A stretch of DNA of 20,484 nucleotides from JBOFDK01 sp051650305 (GTDB lineage Bacteria > Bacillota > Clostridia > Lachnospirales > Cellulosilyticaceae), in assembly GCA_051650305.1 (NCBI GenBank), contig JBOFIT010000065.1:1-20484 (forward strand), written 5' to 3'. The notes under the pieces were generated by a model, which had not been told where the DNA came from, ran no database searches, and saw only the letters and a list, made by a program, of their open reading frames with translations. Below, piece by piece: positions 6,747 to 14,738 of this stretch. Positions within the stretch are counted from its first letter, which is position 1, and every line of letters starts with the position of its first letter. The translations under genes and the position numbers were made by a program.

Positions 6747-8132
6747 CTATACGACTTTATGTATCATCTTTATATGCTCTGCACCACACTTCCGTAGAAG
6801 TACTTTTCCCTGGCCTTCATCATCCACTTGATACACATCATAGAGCCCACGCTCATTGGTAGTATAGTACAGCTTATTGCCAGTAGTATTGATGCAGAAA
6901 GCATCGATTTGACCGTGTTGACTGACCATTGTTTTGAGCTGTCTCATACTTATATCGTAGCTGTAAAGTGTGCTATAGCCTTCGCCATTCACTGCAAAGT
7001 AGACTGTCGTCTTATCAAATGCAAAGGTCATTTCTCCTACCTGTTCCCCTTGGTTTAGCGCCAGTATGGTCGTTCCATACCCTGTATCTAGATTGATCCA
7101 TTTGACTTCCTGTGCACCTTCGCTTTCTGGAGACGCATCTACTACTACAGCCAATCTTCCACTTGTATCCACTGCAAAAAGTGGATACCGCATCTCCGAG
7201 ATCCATACATCCCGCTCACTACTTTTTGCATCTAAGGTCATCAAGCACCACTTGTCCCCGGTCTTTTCCATCATAAAGAGTTTATGGGTGGCGATGCAGT
7301 ACTGTATCTGCTGATAGTACGCCCCTTCATAAGGCGTATAGAAAGACTCTAACTTACCGGTGTGGGTAGACACTTTATAAAACATATGCCGTCCGTGCTG
7401 TCTGGTCGTCACCATGAGTTGTTCTTCACCTATAGGGATGACCTCTTCAATGCCTTCACCGGGTAGGATGATTTCTTTCGTCTTCTCTACTTGTCCCCCC
7501 ATATGGATGGCAGTGCATACGTTTGGTTTCTCTTTTGTGACATAGACGAAGCCTTGGGTATACAGTTGCCATACCAGGTGGGTATAATGGCTATTAAACG
7601 AAAAGGTCTTTTGACACCATTTGTCACCTTCTGGTAAAGATAAGAAAAGGTTGTTTTGTCCTTGATTATAGACCATCTCATAAGCTAGGACATATTGGGG
7701 TGTACATTTCACTTGAAACATAAGACTAGGCATGATGACTAATTGATGGTTGGCATAGGTCATGCCTAAATCTTCGATGAAGTACTGAACCTCATACTTT
7801 TTATGCTTACATACATTTTCTAATGTACTCCCCTCTAGAAAGAGTGGCAGTCTCACTAGCACAGCTTGCATGAGAGATTTTTTGAGAACTTTCATATAGG
7901 ATGTGTCTTCTTCTGTATAAAACACTTTATAGTTGATTTGATAGGTGATGACAAAATGACCATCCCTTACATCTTCAACTGTATCAATGAGTTGAACGTC
8001 AATCATCGCTGACACGATATGAAAATACCCTTCCCTTACATCGTCTAATGCAAACACATGGGTGGGGTAGACCTCGGTAAAATACTGCCGTTTTCTTTCC
8101 GTAGCTTTTTTTAATCCTATCTTATGAAGCAT
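6747..8132 (-). CDS. SPOCS-like domain fused to a beta-propeller-like domain
   Basis: The 461-residue protein has two parts. Residues about 35-147 follow the SPOCS pattern: 'VITYQINYKVFY', 'LMQAVLVRLPLFLEG', 'KYEVQYFIEDLGM' and 'LVIMPSLMFQVKC'. Residues about 165-461 consist of repeated four-strand units such as 'GFVYVTKEKP', 'QYCIATHKLFMMEKTGDKWCL', 'MTFAFDKTTVYFAVNGEGYS' and 'GNKLYYTTNERGLYDVYQV', typical of TolB/WD-like propellers (roughly 5-6 blades). The propeller would be a docking platform rather than an enzyme. ATG 8132 follows AAGGAGG by about nine bases. It is the first gene of an operon behind a good sigma-E-like promoter, so it may be an early scaffold protein of the coat. The two-part architecture is clear, the exact fold names less so. 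Confidence 0.78.
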   Translation of the reverse strand: MLHKIGLKKATERKRQYFTEVYPTHVFALDDVREGYFHIVSAMIDVQLIDTVEDVRDGHFVITYQINYKVFYTEEDTSYMKVLKKSLMQAVLVRLPLFLEGSTLENVCKHKKYEVQYFIEDLGMTYANHQLVIMPSLMFQVKCTPQYVLAYEMVYNQGQNNLFLSLPEGDKWCQKTFSFNSHYTHLVWQLYTQGFVYVTKEKPNVCTAIHMGGQVEKTKEIILPGEGIEEVIPIGEEQLMVTTRQHGRHMFYKVSTHTGKLESFYTPYEGAYYQQIQYCIATHKLFMMEKTGDKWCLMTLDAKSSERDVWISEMRYPLFAVDTSGRLAVVVDASPESEGAQEVKWINLDTGYGTTILALNQGEQVGEMTFAFDKTTVYFAVNGEGYSTLYSYDISMRQLKTMVSQHGQIDAFCINTTGNKLYYTTNERGLYDVYQVDDEGQGKVLLRKCGAEHIKMIHKVV

Positions 8133-8171
8133 CCATGGTCTCCTCCTTACAATGAACTCACTATTTGTTTC

Positions 8172-8200
8172 ATTATATGGACATCCCTTCTGGAATATGA
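8172..8200 (-). promoter_or_regulatory. candidate sigma-E promoter of the SPOCS/GT operon
   Basis: Minus-strand TCATATT (8200-8194) lies 14 bp before CATATAAT (8179-8172). The first matches the Bacillus sigma-E -35 consensus KMATATT fully; the second matches CATACAmT at seven of eight positions. The predicted start near 8165 gives a 33-nt leader with the AGGAGG of the first gene inside it. Sigma-E is the early mother-cell factor, consistent with coat scaffold genes. CATATAAT contains a TATAAT-like hexamer, but no TTGACA-like box is properly spaced. Confidence 0.6.
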
Positions 8201-8218
8201 TAAAAGCACTTATCTTCT

Positions 8219-9679
8219 TTATACGAAATCCGTAAGATGTTCTGCAAGACTGGCTGCATCTAGGCGGATGAGCTTACCAAAAAGCATCGGTTCTGCGTTA
8301 CCTTTGCCTTCATCCATTAACTCATAAAGCCTGCCATTCCCTTCTGCTGCTACTTGAAGGATTTGACGACGTTCTTCTGCACTGCACATCTTTCCTGCTT
8401 TTATAAGGAGAATATAAGAACTCTTTACTTCTTCTAGTATTCTCTGTATGAAGCGTTCTTTGTCATACGTTTTTGCTTCTAATACCTCTGCCCCTACTTC
8501 TTCAAGCTGTCTCCATTCTGTATCTTTTTCTTCGTGGATGACAAAAGTCTTGGTAGCCATCTCATTGGTACACTGTACCGTCTTCATGGCTTCTTTGGCA
8601 TCAGTATCTCTCACCACCACACTGATGCAGTCTTTTCCTTTGGCAAGAGCATTCTCCCTTAGAAGTTGCTGGATAAATGGAAGATTATAGCTTCTCTCGA
8701 AGTGACTATCTGGATAACTATACGCCGTGGTCTGTGTACACCGCTCATACTCCTGATACGCTTTTTTCGCTTTGGAGAAATGCTGGGTTTCTAAGTAGGT
8801 TAGGCATTCTAAAAAATACAGGTCTTTGAACTTCTCTAATGTAGGCTTCACTTCTTCGATAAGTTCCCACGCACTTTTGTAGTAGCCTTTTAGATGATAC
8901 ATTTTGATGAGGTTAATGATGAGATAGGGATAATGCATATAAGGGTACTTGGCATAATCTACGGCATGGTAGGACTGTAAGAAGCATCCAATGGCCTCAT
9001 CCACATCATCTGCCCGGACGTATTCATTACCTAATACATAATAGTAGTAGCAATGCTTTTCTTCTTCCTCGCATTTAAGGAGCAGGTCAATATTCCGCTG
9101 CTGCTTTCTTTTCTCCACTTCTTCCCCTTGGTCATGACCATAATGGTATAAGGCTACTGGTGTATTCCCCGCACAGTTCTCTCCTTTTTTCTTCTGGATG
9201 GTCTGGATGATCTGTTCATGGATGCGACCTTCAAAACGATACTCTTTGTCATTCCTGAAGACCCGAAGTACCACCGATTCTCTTACTGCTTCACCATCTA
9301 TCATGGTGATGAGTTTGACGTAGTAACTTTCATACTGATTGCCTGGATGCCCCAGGATATTTTTAAGAAGCTGACCTTCTTTTTCTGGCATTGTTTCATC
9401 TGCATCAATGCACAAAATCCACTTTTTAGTAGCCCCATCTAAAGATACATTTCTTGCTTTTGCAAAACTATCTTCCCATTCATACTTTATAAGTTTCACT
9501 GGATACTGCTGTACGATTTCTAATGTTCTATCTTTGGAGCCTGTATCTACAATGACGATTTCATCTACCCAGTTTTTAAGACTTTCTAGACATCTACCAA
9601 TGTTTCTTTCTTCATCCTTAACGATGATGCATGCACTCACCGTTGGCTTCCCTAGGGCTTTTCCCATGGTCTTTTTCAT
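8219..9679 (-). CDS. family-2 glycosyltransferase with TPR-like middle and degenerate second GT domain
   Basis: The 486-residue protein opens with a GT-A (GT2) domain: 'SACIIVKDEERNIGRCLESL' (15-34), 'EIVIVDTGSKDRT' (40-52) and the metal-binding DAD in CIDADE (92-94). It also has 'FEGRIHEQI', typical of the SunS/TPR glycosyltransferase group. Residues about 205-330 are paired helices (TPR-like). Residues about 355-470 repeat the GT2 order (ISVVVRDTDAKEAMKTV, then TFVIHEE, then YILLIKAGKMC), but the metal DxD is replaced by KAG, so this copy is probably inactive. ATG 9679 has AAAGGAGG eight bases upstream. No signal or membrane helix is visible. It lies immediately upstream of the SPOCS operon, so a spore-surface acceptor is likely (inferred). 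Confidence 0.87.
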   Translation of the reverse strand: MKKTMGKALGKPTVSACIIVKDEERNIGRCLESLKNWVDEIVIVDTGSKDRTLEIVQQYPVKLIKYEWEDSFAKARNVSLDGATKKWILCIDADETMPEKEGQLLKNILGHPGNQYESYYVKLITMIDGEAVRESVVLRVFRNDKEYRFEGRIHEQIIQTIQKKKGENCAGNTPVALYHYGHDQGEEVEKRKQQRNIDLLLKCEEEEKHCYYYYVLGNEYVRADDVDEAIGCFLQSYHAVDYAKYPYMHYPYLIINLIKMYHLKGYYKSAWELIEEVKPTLEKFKDLYFLECLTYLETQHFSKAKKAYQEYERCTQTTAYSYPDSHFERSYNLPFIQQLLRENALAKGKDCISVVVRDTDAKEAMKTVQCTNEMATKTFVIHEEKDTEWRQLEEVGAEVLEAKTYDKERFIQRILEEVKSSYILLIKAGKMCSAEERRQILQVAAEGNGRLYELMDEGKGNAEPMLFGKLIRLDAASLAEHLTDFV

Positions 9680-9703
9680 GTCTTTCGCCTCCTTTTCTTT
9701 CTA

Positions 9704-9732
9704 TCTATATGCATTCCTAAATCATAAGATAA
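9704..9732 (-). promoter_or_regulatory. weak candidate sigma-E promoter of 8219-9679
   Basis: Minus-strand TTATCTT (9732-9726) is 14 bp from CATATAGA (9711-9704). Spacing is right for sigma-E, but there are two mismatches in the -35 and three in the -10. It is listed because the same arrangement precedes the next operon; alone it would not be convincing. Confidence 0.28.
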
Positions 9733-9799
9733 CATTCTTTTTTGAGGGCTTTCTTAATATATATAGTTTAAAAAACACTATCTAGGAGGTCTCTTTACT

Positions 9800-10792
9800 A
9801 TGGGAATAAGCGCTTGTATCATTGCGAAGAACGAAGAGAAAAACGTGAGGCTATGCCTTGAAAGCATTCGCCCTTTCTGCGACGAAATTATCTTTGTGGA
9901 CACAGGTTCCACGGATCATACCATTGACATTGCACAGCAATACGACGTGGAGCTTTATCATTATACATGGCAGAAAGATTTTGCCGCGGCTAGGAACTTC
10001 TCACTAGAGCAAGCTACGGAAGATTGGATTCTCGTCATTGACTGTGATGAGGTACTAGCTGATGGTTCTGGTGAACTTTTAGTATCCTTAAGTCAGACGT
10101 TAGACCCTATCGACGGCTTTGGCGTCCTTATTCACAATATCATTAATGGTGTTGATAACTTCGTAGCCCCTTCTCCTCGCTTTTTTAAGAATTTCATCCA
10201 CTTAGCTTATACCGGCACGATCCATGAACATTTGATAGACCTACGTACCGGCCTTCCTCCTACTGGCTACTTCCTCACCTCCCAAGTGGCTTTTTATCAC
10301 ACTGGCTATGAATGTGATCCTGTCTTAGAAGTCGCTAAATCCAAGCGTAATCTAGAGCTACTACTGGCCATTCCTTCCGCAGAAAGAAACGCCATGTATT
10401 ATTTACATCTAGGTGCTGAGTACATCCGCCTTAAAGACTTTGCTACTGGTTGCGATACTTTTTTGATGGGCTTTCATCTAGCGACTTGGGAAGAACCCTT
10501 CTTTACCACATTGGCCTTTAAAACCATCGATGCGCTTTTTAAAATAGGTGACTACCCTCGTTGCCTCCACTACATCGAAGCCATCCTTGAACGCTTTCCT
10601 GATTTTAAAAACCTCTACTTTTTCAAAGGTCTCTGCCATATCGAATGCTTCCAGTATCCTCTAGCATTAGAAAGCCTCACCACTTTCCAAACATTAGAAC
10701 CTAAGCCTTTTAAGTACCCCCATTCGCCACTAGAAACCACTACTAATATAGAAGAAATTCTCTCTCAACTCCGTGCTAAAGTTTATTCTTAA
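9800..10792 (+). CDS. family-2 glycosyltransferase with TPR-like repeats
   Basis: This 330-residue protein has a GT2 catalytic domain at residues 1-180: 'SACIIAKNEEKNVRLCLESI' (4-23), 'EIIFVDTGSTDHT' and the DCD metal site in VIDCDEVL (81-83), with 'YTGTIHEHLIDL' equivalent to the FEGRIHEQI of 8219-9679. Residues about 185-300 form helical pairs of TPR type (YYLHLGAEYIRLKDFATGC, FKNLYFFKGLCHIE). Unlike 8219-9679 it has no third domain. It is divergent from that gene across a 120-bp gap and clearly paralogous to its first two domains. ATG 9800 has AGGAGG ten bases upstream. A strong terminator follows at the stop codon, so it is monocistronic. The acceptor is unknown; coat or surface glycosylation is inferred from location. 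Confidence 0.87.
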   Translation: MGISACIIAKNEEKNVRLCLESIRPFCDEIIFVDTGSTDHTIDIAQQYDVELYHYTWQKDFAAARNFSLEQATEDWILVIDCDEVLADGSGELLVSLSQTLDPIDGFGVLIHNIINGVDNFVAPSPRFFKNFIHLAYTGTIHEHLIDLRTGLPPTGYFLTSQVAFYHTGYECDPVLEVAKSKRNLELLLAIPSAERNAMYYLHLGAEYIRLKDFATGCDTFLMGFHLATWEEPFFTTLAFKTIDALFKIGDYPRCLHYIEAILERFPDFKNLYFFKGLCHIECFQYPLALESLTTFQTLEPKPFKYPHSPLETTTNIEEILSQLRAKVYS

Positions 10793-10841
10793 GCTATAAA
10801 AAGTGCCTTTTTTCTAAAGGCACTTTTTATAGCTTATTTTT
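10791..10841 (+). terminator. intrinsic terminator of the 9800-10792 glycosyltransferase
   Basis: A perfect 20-bp inverted repeat (10791-10810 and 10816-10835) around a TTTCT loop is followed by ATTTTTATTT. The left arm begins within the TAA stop codon. The long AT-flanked stem also has A-runs on the left, so it may act in both directions. Confidence 0.92.
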
Positions 10842-10876
10842 ATTTCCGTCAATATTTTTACAATCATTAAATAAAA

Positions 10877-10905
10877 TTGCAAATTGCTTTCTTTTTTTGT
10901 ATAAT
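10877..10905 (+). promoter_or_regulatory. sigma-A promoter of the diguanylate cyclase gene
   Basis: TTGCAA (10877-10882), a 17-bp spacer and a perfect TATAAT (10900-10905) make a near-consensus vegetative promoter. The start would be near 10912, leaving a 36-nt leader with AAGGAAGG before ATG 10948. Unlike the coat genes, this gene is expected to be expressed in growing cells. Confidence 0.8.
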
Positions 10906-10947
10906 ATTATAATATAAAACATTTATTACATAAGGAAGGGTCATAAA

Positions 10948-13227
10948 ATGCTTTATTCACATACTATAAAAACGCCTACAATCGGTGTCATACTAGGCAA
11001 TCTGGAAGATCCCTGTCAATCTCAAATTTTATCAGGCCTTACCCAATATGCAAAAACGAAATCAATTCACCTAATGACCTTTGTAGGTACGACTTATGAT
11101 GAAACCAATCACTATCTTCCTAACTACGGCTTACTTTCTAAGCTCATTGGAAGTTCAAAGCTAGACGCACTTATCGTCATGACTGGTGCAATCTCTAGCT
11201 TAGTAAGTATGGAAGAAATAGAATCCTTTACCCAAGACTGTCCCGACCTTCCCCTATTAAGTATTGCCTCCCCCTTAGAAGGCTGTACCAATCTTCTGAT
11301 TGATAATCAATCCGGTATCCACCAAATCATGGATCATCTCATCGCTGACCATGACTGTAAGCGTTTAGCTTTTGTATGTGGTATTCCCAACCACGTTGAA
11401 GCAGATGCAAGGCTCACTGCCTTCAAAGATTCGCTTATGCGCTACAATCTACCGATTGATCCTACACTTATTTTCCCTGGCGATTTTTCTGAAGCAGCTG
11501 GTGTAGCCGCTGTCTCACAATTATTAGCAAGTAATAACCCTCTACCTGATGCGATTATCTGTGTAGATGATAGTACTGCTTATGGTGTTTTAAATGCACT
11601 CAAATCCCATCATATAAGTGTACCTGACACCATTCGTGTTACAGGTTTTGATGATACTCCCGAATCTAAAAACTGTTTCCCATCCCTTACCACCGTTAAG
11701 CAACCCTTCTATGAAGTAGGGCTAAAAGCTGGTGAAATCGTGATGGATCTTCTAGCTCATAAAAATCTACCACAAGATATTTCCATTCCTACTCAGACGA
11801 TTATTCGTGAATCTTGTGGTTGCATTGACCATCTGAAGGTGGATAACGACCTTTATATAGCTTTAATCAACCATATGAAGCAGGATGCTTCTAATGCGTC
11901 CTTATTAACTTTTTTAATGGGCTATATCACTGAAAAGGAATCACCTTCCTTAGCCCTCCAGGCGTCACTTCAGACTACTATCCAGTCTGTCATAGCATCG
12001 TTAGGTGATGACGCTAAGATTACTTCATCTTCTTTTTGGGTGTCCTTACGTAATCAACTGATGGCTTTTATCGACCAAGGCATTTCTTTAGAGACTTTCT
12101 CTAACCTTGTGTTCCTTGTGTCTGAATACAGTCATAACCACCATTCTGCTGATTACAAAGTCAACTATCTCTCCCAAAGGCTTCTAGCTATTCTAAGCAG
12201 TATTCAGATGACTGTTAATCAGACGCTTTACCGGGAAGACTTTATGTATAACTTCAAACTTCGCCAGATTAGCCAAAAGCTCATTGCTTCATTTAATACG
12301 TCAGCAGTCTTTAAGGCGATCCGTGCAGGCTTACAAGATTTGATGATTCCTGAATGTCATATCATCTTATTTGATGAGTCTTATGGCGATACGGGATCCT
12401 TCCATTTAGCCTTCAGCTATAAGAATGGTCGTATGCGCCCTATTGAAAAACCACTTTCTTTCAACAGTTGTAGCCTACTCCCAGATTTTATTAACCTTAA
12501 GGAATGTGGTGCTAGCCATCTGATCTTACCACTTCTTACTGATCATCATAATTTTGGTTATATGATTTGTACCTACAACGATTCACTGGACCACAGCGTT
12601 TTTGGTGCACTTCGCAGCCATATTAGTAGTGGGCTTCACGGTGCCTTACTTTATGAGAAAGAAAAGTATGCCCAAGACCTTTTAGCTGAGCTTCTCACCC
12701 AATTAGAAGAGCGTAACACAGAGCTTCAGCACTCCTCTGTCCAAGATGAATTGACTGGACTGTATAATCGTCGTGGCTTTATGGAGATAGCTGGTGCTAG
12801 CTTCGAACAGCTTTCATTACCTGATGATGACGGTTTACTTTTCTTTATGGACTTAGATGGCCTTAAAGGGATTAATGATACTTACGGCCACCAAGAAGGT
12901 GACTTAGCTCTTATCAAGACTGCTCAGCTCCTTTCAGAAACATTCGATACTTTAGGGTGTGTGTCTAGACTAGGTGGCGATGAATTTACAGTTTTCATAG
13001 CACATCATGGCCACGCGTCTGCTACGAAATTCATCGCAACACTCAATGCAAGCTTACATGCCTATAACTTAAACTCTCATAAACCTTATGAGCTTTCTGT
13101 AAGTATAGGTGTAGCTTCTGCTAAGGAAAATCCTGATATTTCATTCCGAGAACTCTTAAACATAGCGGACTTTGAACTTTATAAGAAAAAACAAGCACGA
13201 TATGCAGCAAAAGAAAAGCGTACTTAA
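10948..13227 (+). CDS. LacI-type ligand-binding / GAF-like / GGDEF diguanylate cyclase
   Basis: The 759-residue protein starts with a LacI/GalR-type periplasmic-binding-fold domain (about 10-285: 'TIGVILGNLEDP', 'RLAFVCGIPNH', 'DAIICVDDSTAYGVL', 'VTGFDDTPESK'), without the DNA-binding helix-turn-helix. A helical linker follows, then a GAF-like region (about 430-565), a short coiled coil (about 568-595) and a GGDEF domain (about 598-755). The GGDEF domain has DELTGLYNRRGF (from 600), MDLDGLKGINDTYG and an intact GGDEF (676-680), so it should make cyclic di-GMP from two GTP. No RxxD inhibitory site precedes GGDEF. There is no signal peptide or membrane helix: it should sense a cytoplasmic sugar-like ligand. 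The ATG has AAGGAAGG seven to eight bases upstream. Its end overlaps the convergent merR-type gene by 4 bp. Confidence 0.92.
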   Translation: MLYSHTIKTPTIGVILGNLEDPCQSQILSGLTQYAKTKSIHLMTFVGTTYDETNHYLPNYGLLSKLIGSSKLDALIVMTGAISSLVSMEEIESFTQDCPDLPLLSIASPLEGCTNLLIDNQSGIHQIMDHLIADHDCKRLAFVCGIPNHVEADARLTAFKDSLMRYNLPIDPTLIFPGDFSEAAGVAAVSQLLASNNPLPDAIICVDDSTAYGVLNALKSHHISVPDTIRVTGFDDTPESKNCFPSLTTVKQPFYEVGLKAGEIVMDLLAHKNLPQDISIPTQTIIRESCGCIDHLKVDNDLYIALINHMKQDASNASLLTFLMGYITEKESPSLALQASLQTTIQSVIASLGDDAKITSSSFWVSLRNQLMAFIDQGISLETFSNLVFLVSEYSHNHHSADYKVNYLSQRLLAILSSIQMTVNQTLYREDFMYNFKLRQISQKLIASFNTSAVFKAIRAGLQDLMIPECHIILFDESYGDTGSFHLAFSYKNGRMRPIEKPLSFNSCSLLPDFINLKECGASHLILPLLTDHHNFGYMICTYNDSLDHSVFGALRSHISSGLHGALLYEKEKYAQDLLAELLTQLEERNTELQHSSVQDELTGLYNRRGFMEIAGASFEQLSLPDDDGLLFFMDLDGLKGINDTYGHQEGDLALIKTAQLLSETFDTLGCVSRLGGDEFTVFIAHHGHASATKFIATLNASLHAYNLNSHKPYELSVSIGVASAKENPDISFRELLNIADFELYKKKQARYAAKEKRT

Positions 13228-13249
13228 CCTTCCTGGCTAAGTACGCTTT
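13215..13249. terminator. bidirectional terminator inside the overlapping 3' ends
   Basis: Arms AAAGCGTACTTA (13215-13226) and its exact complement (13238-13249) enclose an 11-nt loop. The left arm carries the TAA of the cyclase gene and the stop of the MerR gene, which share TTAA. CTTTTAT follows on the plus strand and TCTTTT on the minus strand, so it can serve both transcripts, though both T-runs are short. Confidence 0.75.
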
Positions 13250-14045
13250 CTTTTATGGGTATTTGGATCTCTGTACGATAGTCGTCTTCACAAGACGTCT
13301 CATGTACATCTACTTTATAAATCTCGATGGGATTCCCTACTACTTTATACTGCTTTTCTTGTATATACTGAAGTAGCTTTTCTATGGCATACTTATTGTC
13401 CTTATAAGGCCCTTTATAGGTGTAAGTTATGTACTTCCCACCTGGTAAGACAAAATCATACGCCTCTTCTTCTACCAAGCAAAAAATAGCTTGAAATACA
13501 TTATACGTCCCTTGATTAAAAGCCTCTCTATCAAACACCGCACCTATATTTTTATTGCCGATGATGCTAATCTGCTGCTCATATGCCTGCTGCAATTTCT
13601 GCATCAGTATATCTACTTCCTCATCTCGCGTGATGTGGGCTGCCAAGAACATCCCCTTACGCTCTCCCAGTGTTTTTTCTTGGATGCACTCTTCACTTTC
13701 ATGAAGTACTTCTTCTATATTTCTTAAGCGATAATCGATGTTTTTTTGGTAGCTTGTAAGCTCTCTGATCTTTGCTTCGATCATCTGCCTTTCTTCTTGT
13801 AGCATCTGCTTCGTACTCTGTAAGTCCCTAGTTTCTACGTAGGCCTTGATACGCTTCATGGGCATATCTAAGCTTCTAAGCTCTTTAATAAGGTTTAGTC
13901 GCCATATGTCACCGATGCCATAAAAGCGGTACCCCTTCTCATTACGGGTAGGCTTTAAAAGCCCTAACTCCTCGTAGTACATTAAGGAATCTTTTCCGAT
14001 GCCATAGATTTTAGCGACTTCTCCAATTGTATAGTAATTTTTCAT
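13224..14045 (-). CDS. MerR-family regulator with C-terminal effector-binding domain
   Basis: This 273-residue protein has the MerR winged helix at residues 5-75: 'YTIGEVAKIYGIGKDSLMYY' then 'LGLLKPTRNEKGYRFYG'. A long dimerisation helix spans about 78-120. Residues about 130-265 look like a BmrR/GyrI-type effector domain (MFLAAHITRD, GAVFDREAFNQG, FVLPGGKYITYTYKGPYKD, IEIYKVDVHET), which in relatives binds hydrophobic or aromatic drugs. It should twist and activate promoters with a 19-bp spacer, and just such a promoter lies 27-57 bp upstream, facing yitT. ATG 14045 has AAGGA seven bases before it. It is divergent from yitT and convergent with the cyclase gene, so yitT and itself are the natural targets. 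Confidence 0.88.
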   Translation of the reverse strand: MKNYYTIGEVAKIYGIGKDSLMYYEELGLLKPTRNEKGYRFYGIGDIWRLNLIKELRSLDMPMKRIKAYVETRDLQSTKQMLQEERQMIEAKIRELTSYQKNIDYRLRNIEEVLHESEECIQEKTLGERKGMFLAAHITRDEEVDILMQKLQQAYEQQISIIGNKNIGAVFDREAFNQGTYNVFQAIFCLVEEEAYDFVLPGGKYITYTYKGPYKDNKYAIEKLLQYIQEKQYKVVGNPIEIYKVDVHETSCEDDYRTEIQIPIKESVLSQEG

Positions 14046-14071
14046 TTTCTTATCCTTCTTTTATATAGCCA

Positions 14072-14102
14072 TTGACTATGGTATTATACCATAGTTTATA
14101 CT
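14072..14102 (+). promoter_or_regulatory. MerR-type promoter and operator of the yitT gene
   Basis: TTGACT (14072-14077) and TATACT (14097-14102) are separated by 19 bp, the unusually long spacer typical of MerR-activated promoters. Centred in it is a perfect dyad with 10-bp arms ACTATGGTAT (14075-14084) and ATACCATAGT (14086-14095) around one T. Expected start is near 14109, eight nt past which lies the AAAGGAG ribosome site. The adjacent divergent MerR gene is the obvious regulator. Confidence 0.88.
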
Positions 14103-14111
14103 CCTTCTTAA
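14083..14111 (-). promoter_or_regulatory. divergent promoter of the MerR gene, overlapping the operator
   Basis: On the minus strand the centre of the dyad reads TATAAT (14088-14083), preceded by TG one base upstream (extended -10). TTAAGA (14111-14106) sits at 17 bp as a poor -35. A MerR dimer on the dyad would cover this -10, so the regulator would repress its own gene while activating yitT. Confidence 0.6.
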
Positions 14112-14123
14112 AGGAGTGACTTT

Positions 14124-14738
14124 ATGCATCGATTAAAAAAACATCGTCAGCTTCTAGGTATCGTCCTAGGTGCTATTATTCTTGCCTTTGGCATGTATAA
14201 CTTTTATTATCAAAACGACCTTACTGAAGGTGGTATACTGGGCCTACTTCTCTTACTCAAGAATGTAGTAGGCATTTCACCCTCTATCACCAGTGTGATT
14301 CTTGATTTTTCCCTATTCTTCTTAGGAAGTCGATTTCTGGGTAAACACTTTCTCTACTATGCGATCTTTTCCACCTTCTGCTTTTCCTTGTCTTATGGCA
14401 TCTTTGAGCAGGTAGGCTTCCTCGTTCCAAGCCTTCTACATATCCCACTTCTCGCAAGTGTGCTAGGCGGTCTATGCGTGGGTATTGGTATCGGTCTTAT
14501 CGTAAGCTCTGGTGGTGCTTCTGGTGGGGATGATGTCATTGTACTTTTGGTCAATCGCTTTACCCCTCTGAAGATGAATTGGACTTATCTGATCATGGAT
14601 TGTACAGTCCTTATACTCTCTTTATGCTATCTACCCGTACAGCAAATTTTTTGGTCCCTTATCGCTGTGACCATTAGCGGCAAAATTATTAGCCTTATTT
14701 ATTATTTCTCTGAACAAAAAAAAGTACCCCTCGACTAG
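14124..14738 (+). CDS. YitT-family membrane protein without the C-terminal DUF2179 domain
   Basis: This 204-residue, strongly hydrophobic protein has about six membrane helices (approximately residues 9-29, 35-50, 54-70, 76-94, 105-130, 150-200). It has the family features 'DLTEGGILGLLLLL', 'LGSRFLGKHF' and a Gly/Ser-rich 'SSGGASGGDDVIVLL'. Longer YitT members carry a cytosolic DUF2179 domain at the end; this one stops after the membrane part. The function of the family is not established; an export or transport role is a reasonable guess given control by a drug-type MerR protein. ATG 14124 has AAAGGAG seven bases upstream. The stop codon lies inside a strong hairpin that works as a minus-strand terminator. 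Confidence 0.85.
   Translation: MHRLKKHRQLLGIVLGAIILAFGMYNFYYQNDLTEGGILGLLLLLKNVVGISPSITSVILDFSLFFLGSRFLGKHFLYYAIFSTFCFSLSYGIFEQVGFLVPSLLHIPLLASVLGGLCVGIGIGLIVSSGGASGGDDVIVLLVNRFTPLKMNWTYLIMDCTVLILSLCYLPVQQIFWSLIAVTISGKIISLIYYFSEQKKVPLD

Noticed and set aside
9723..9731. CATAAGATA as a sigma-K -10 for the plus-strand glycosyltransferase
   Set aside because: No AC-type -35 at 16 or 17 bp upstream; single-box matches are too common in AT-rich DNA.
9741..9763. TTGAGG with TATA-like boxes upstream of the plus-strand glycosyltransferase as a sigma-A promoter
   Set aside because: Spacings available (10-14 bp) are too short for a normal promoter.
14100..14117. Hairpin ACTCCTT/AAGGAGT that could hide the yitT ribosome site
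   Set aside because: The predicted transcript starts near 14109, so the left arm is not in the RNA.
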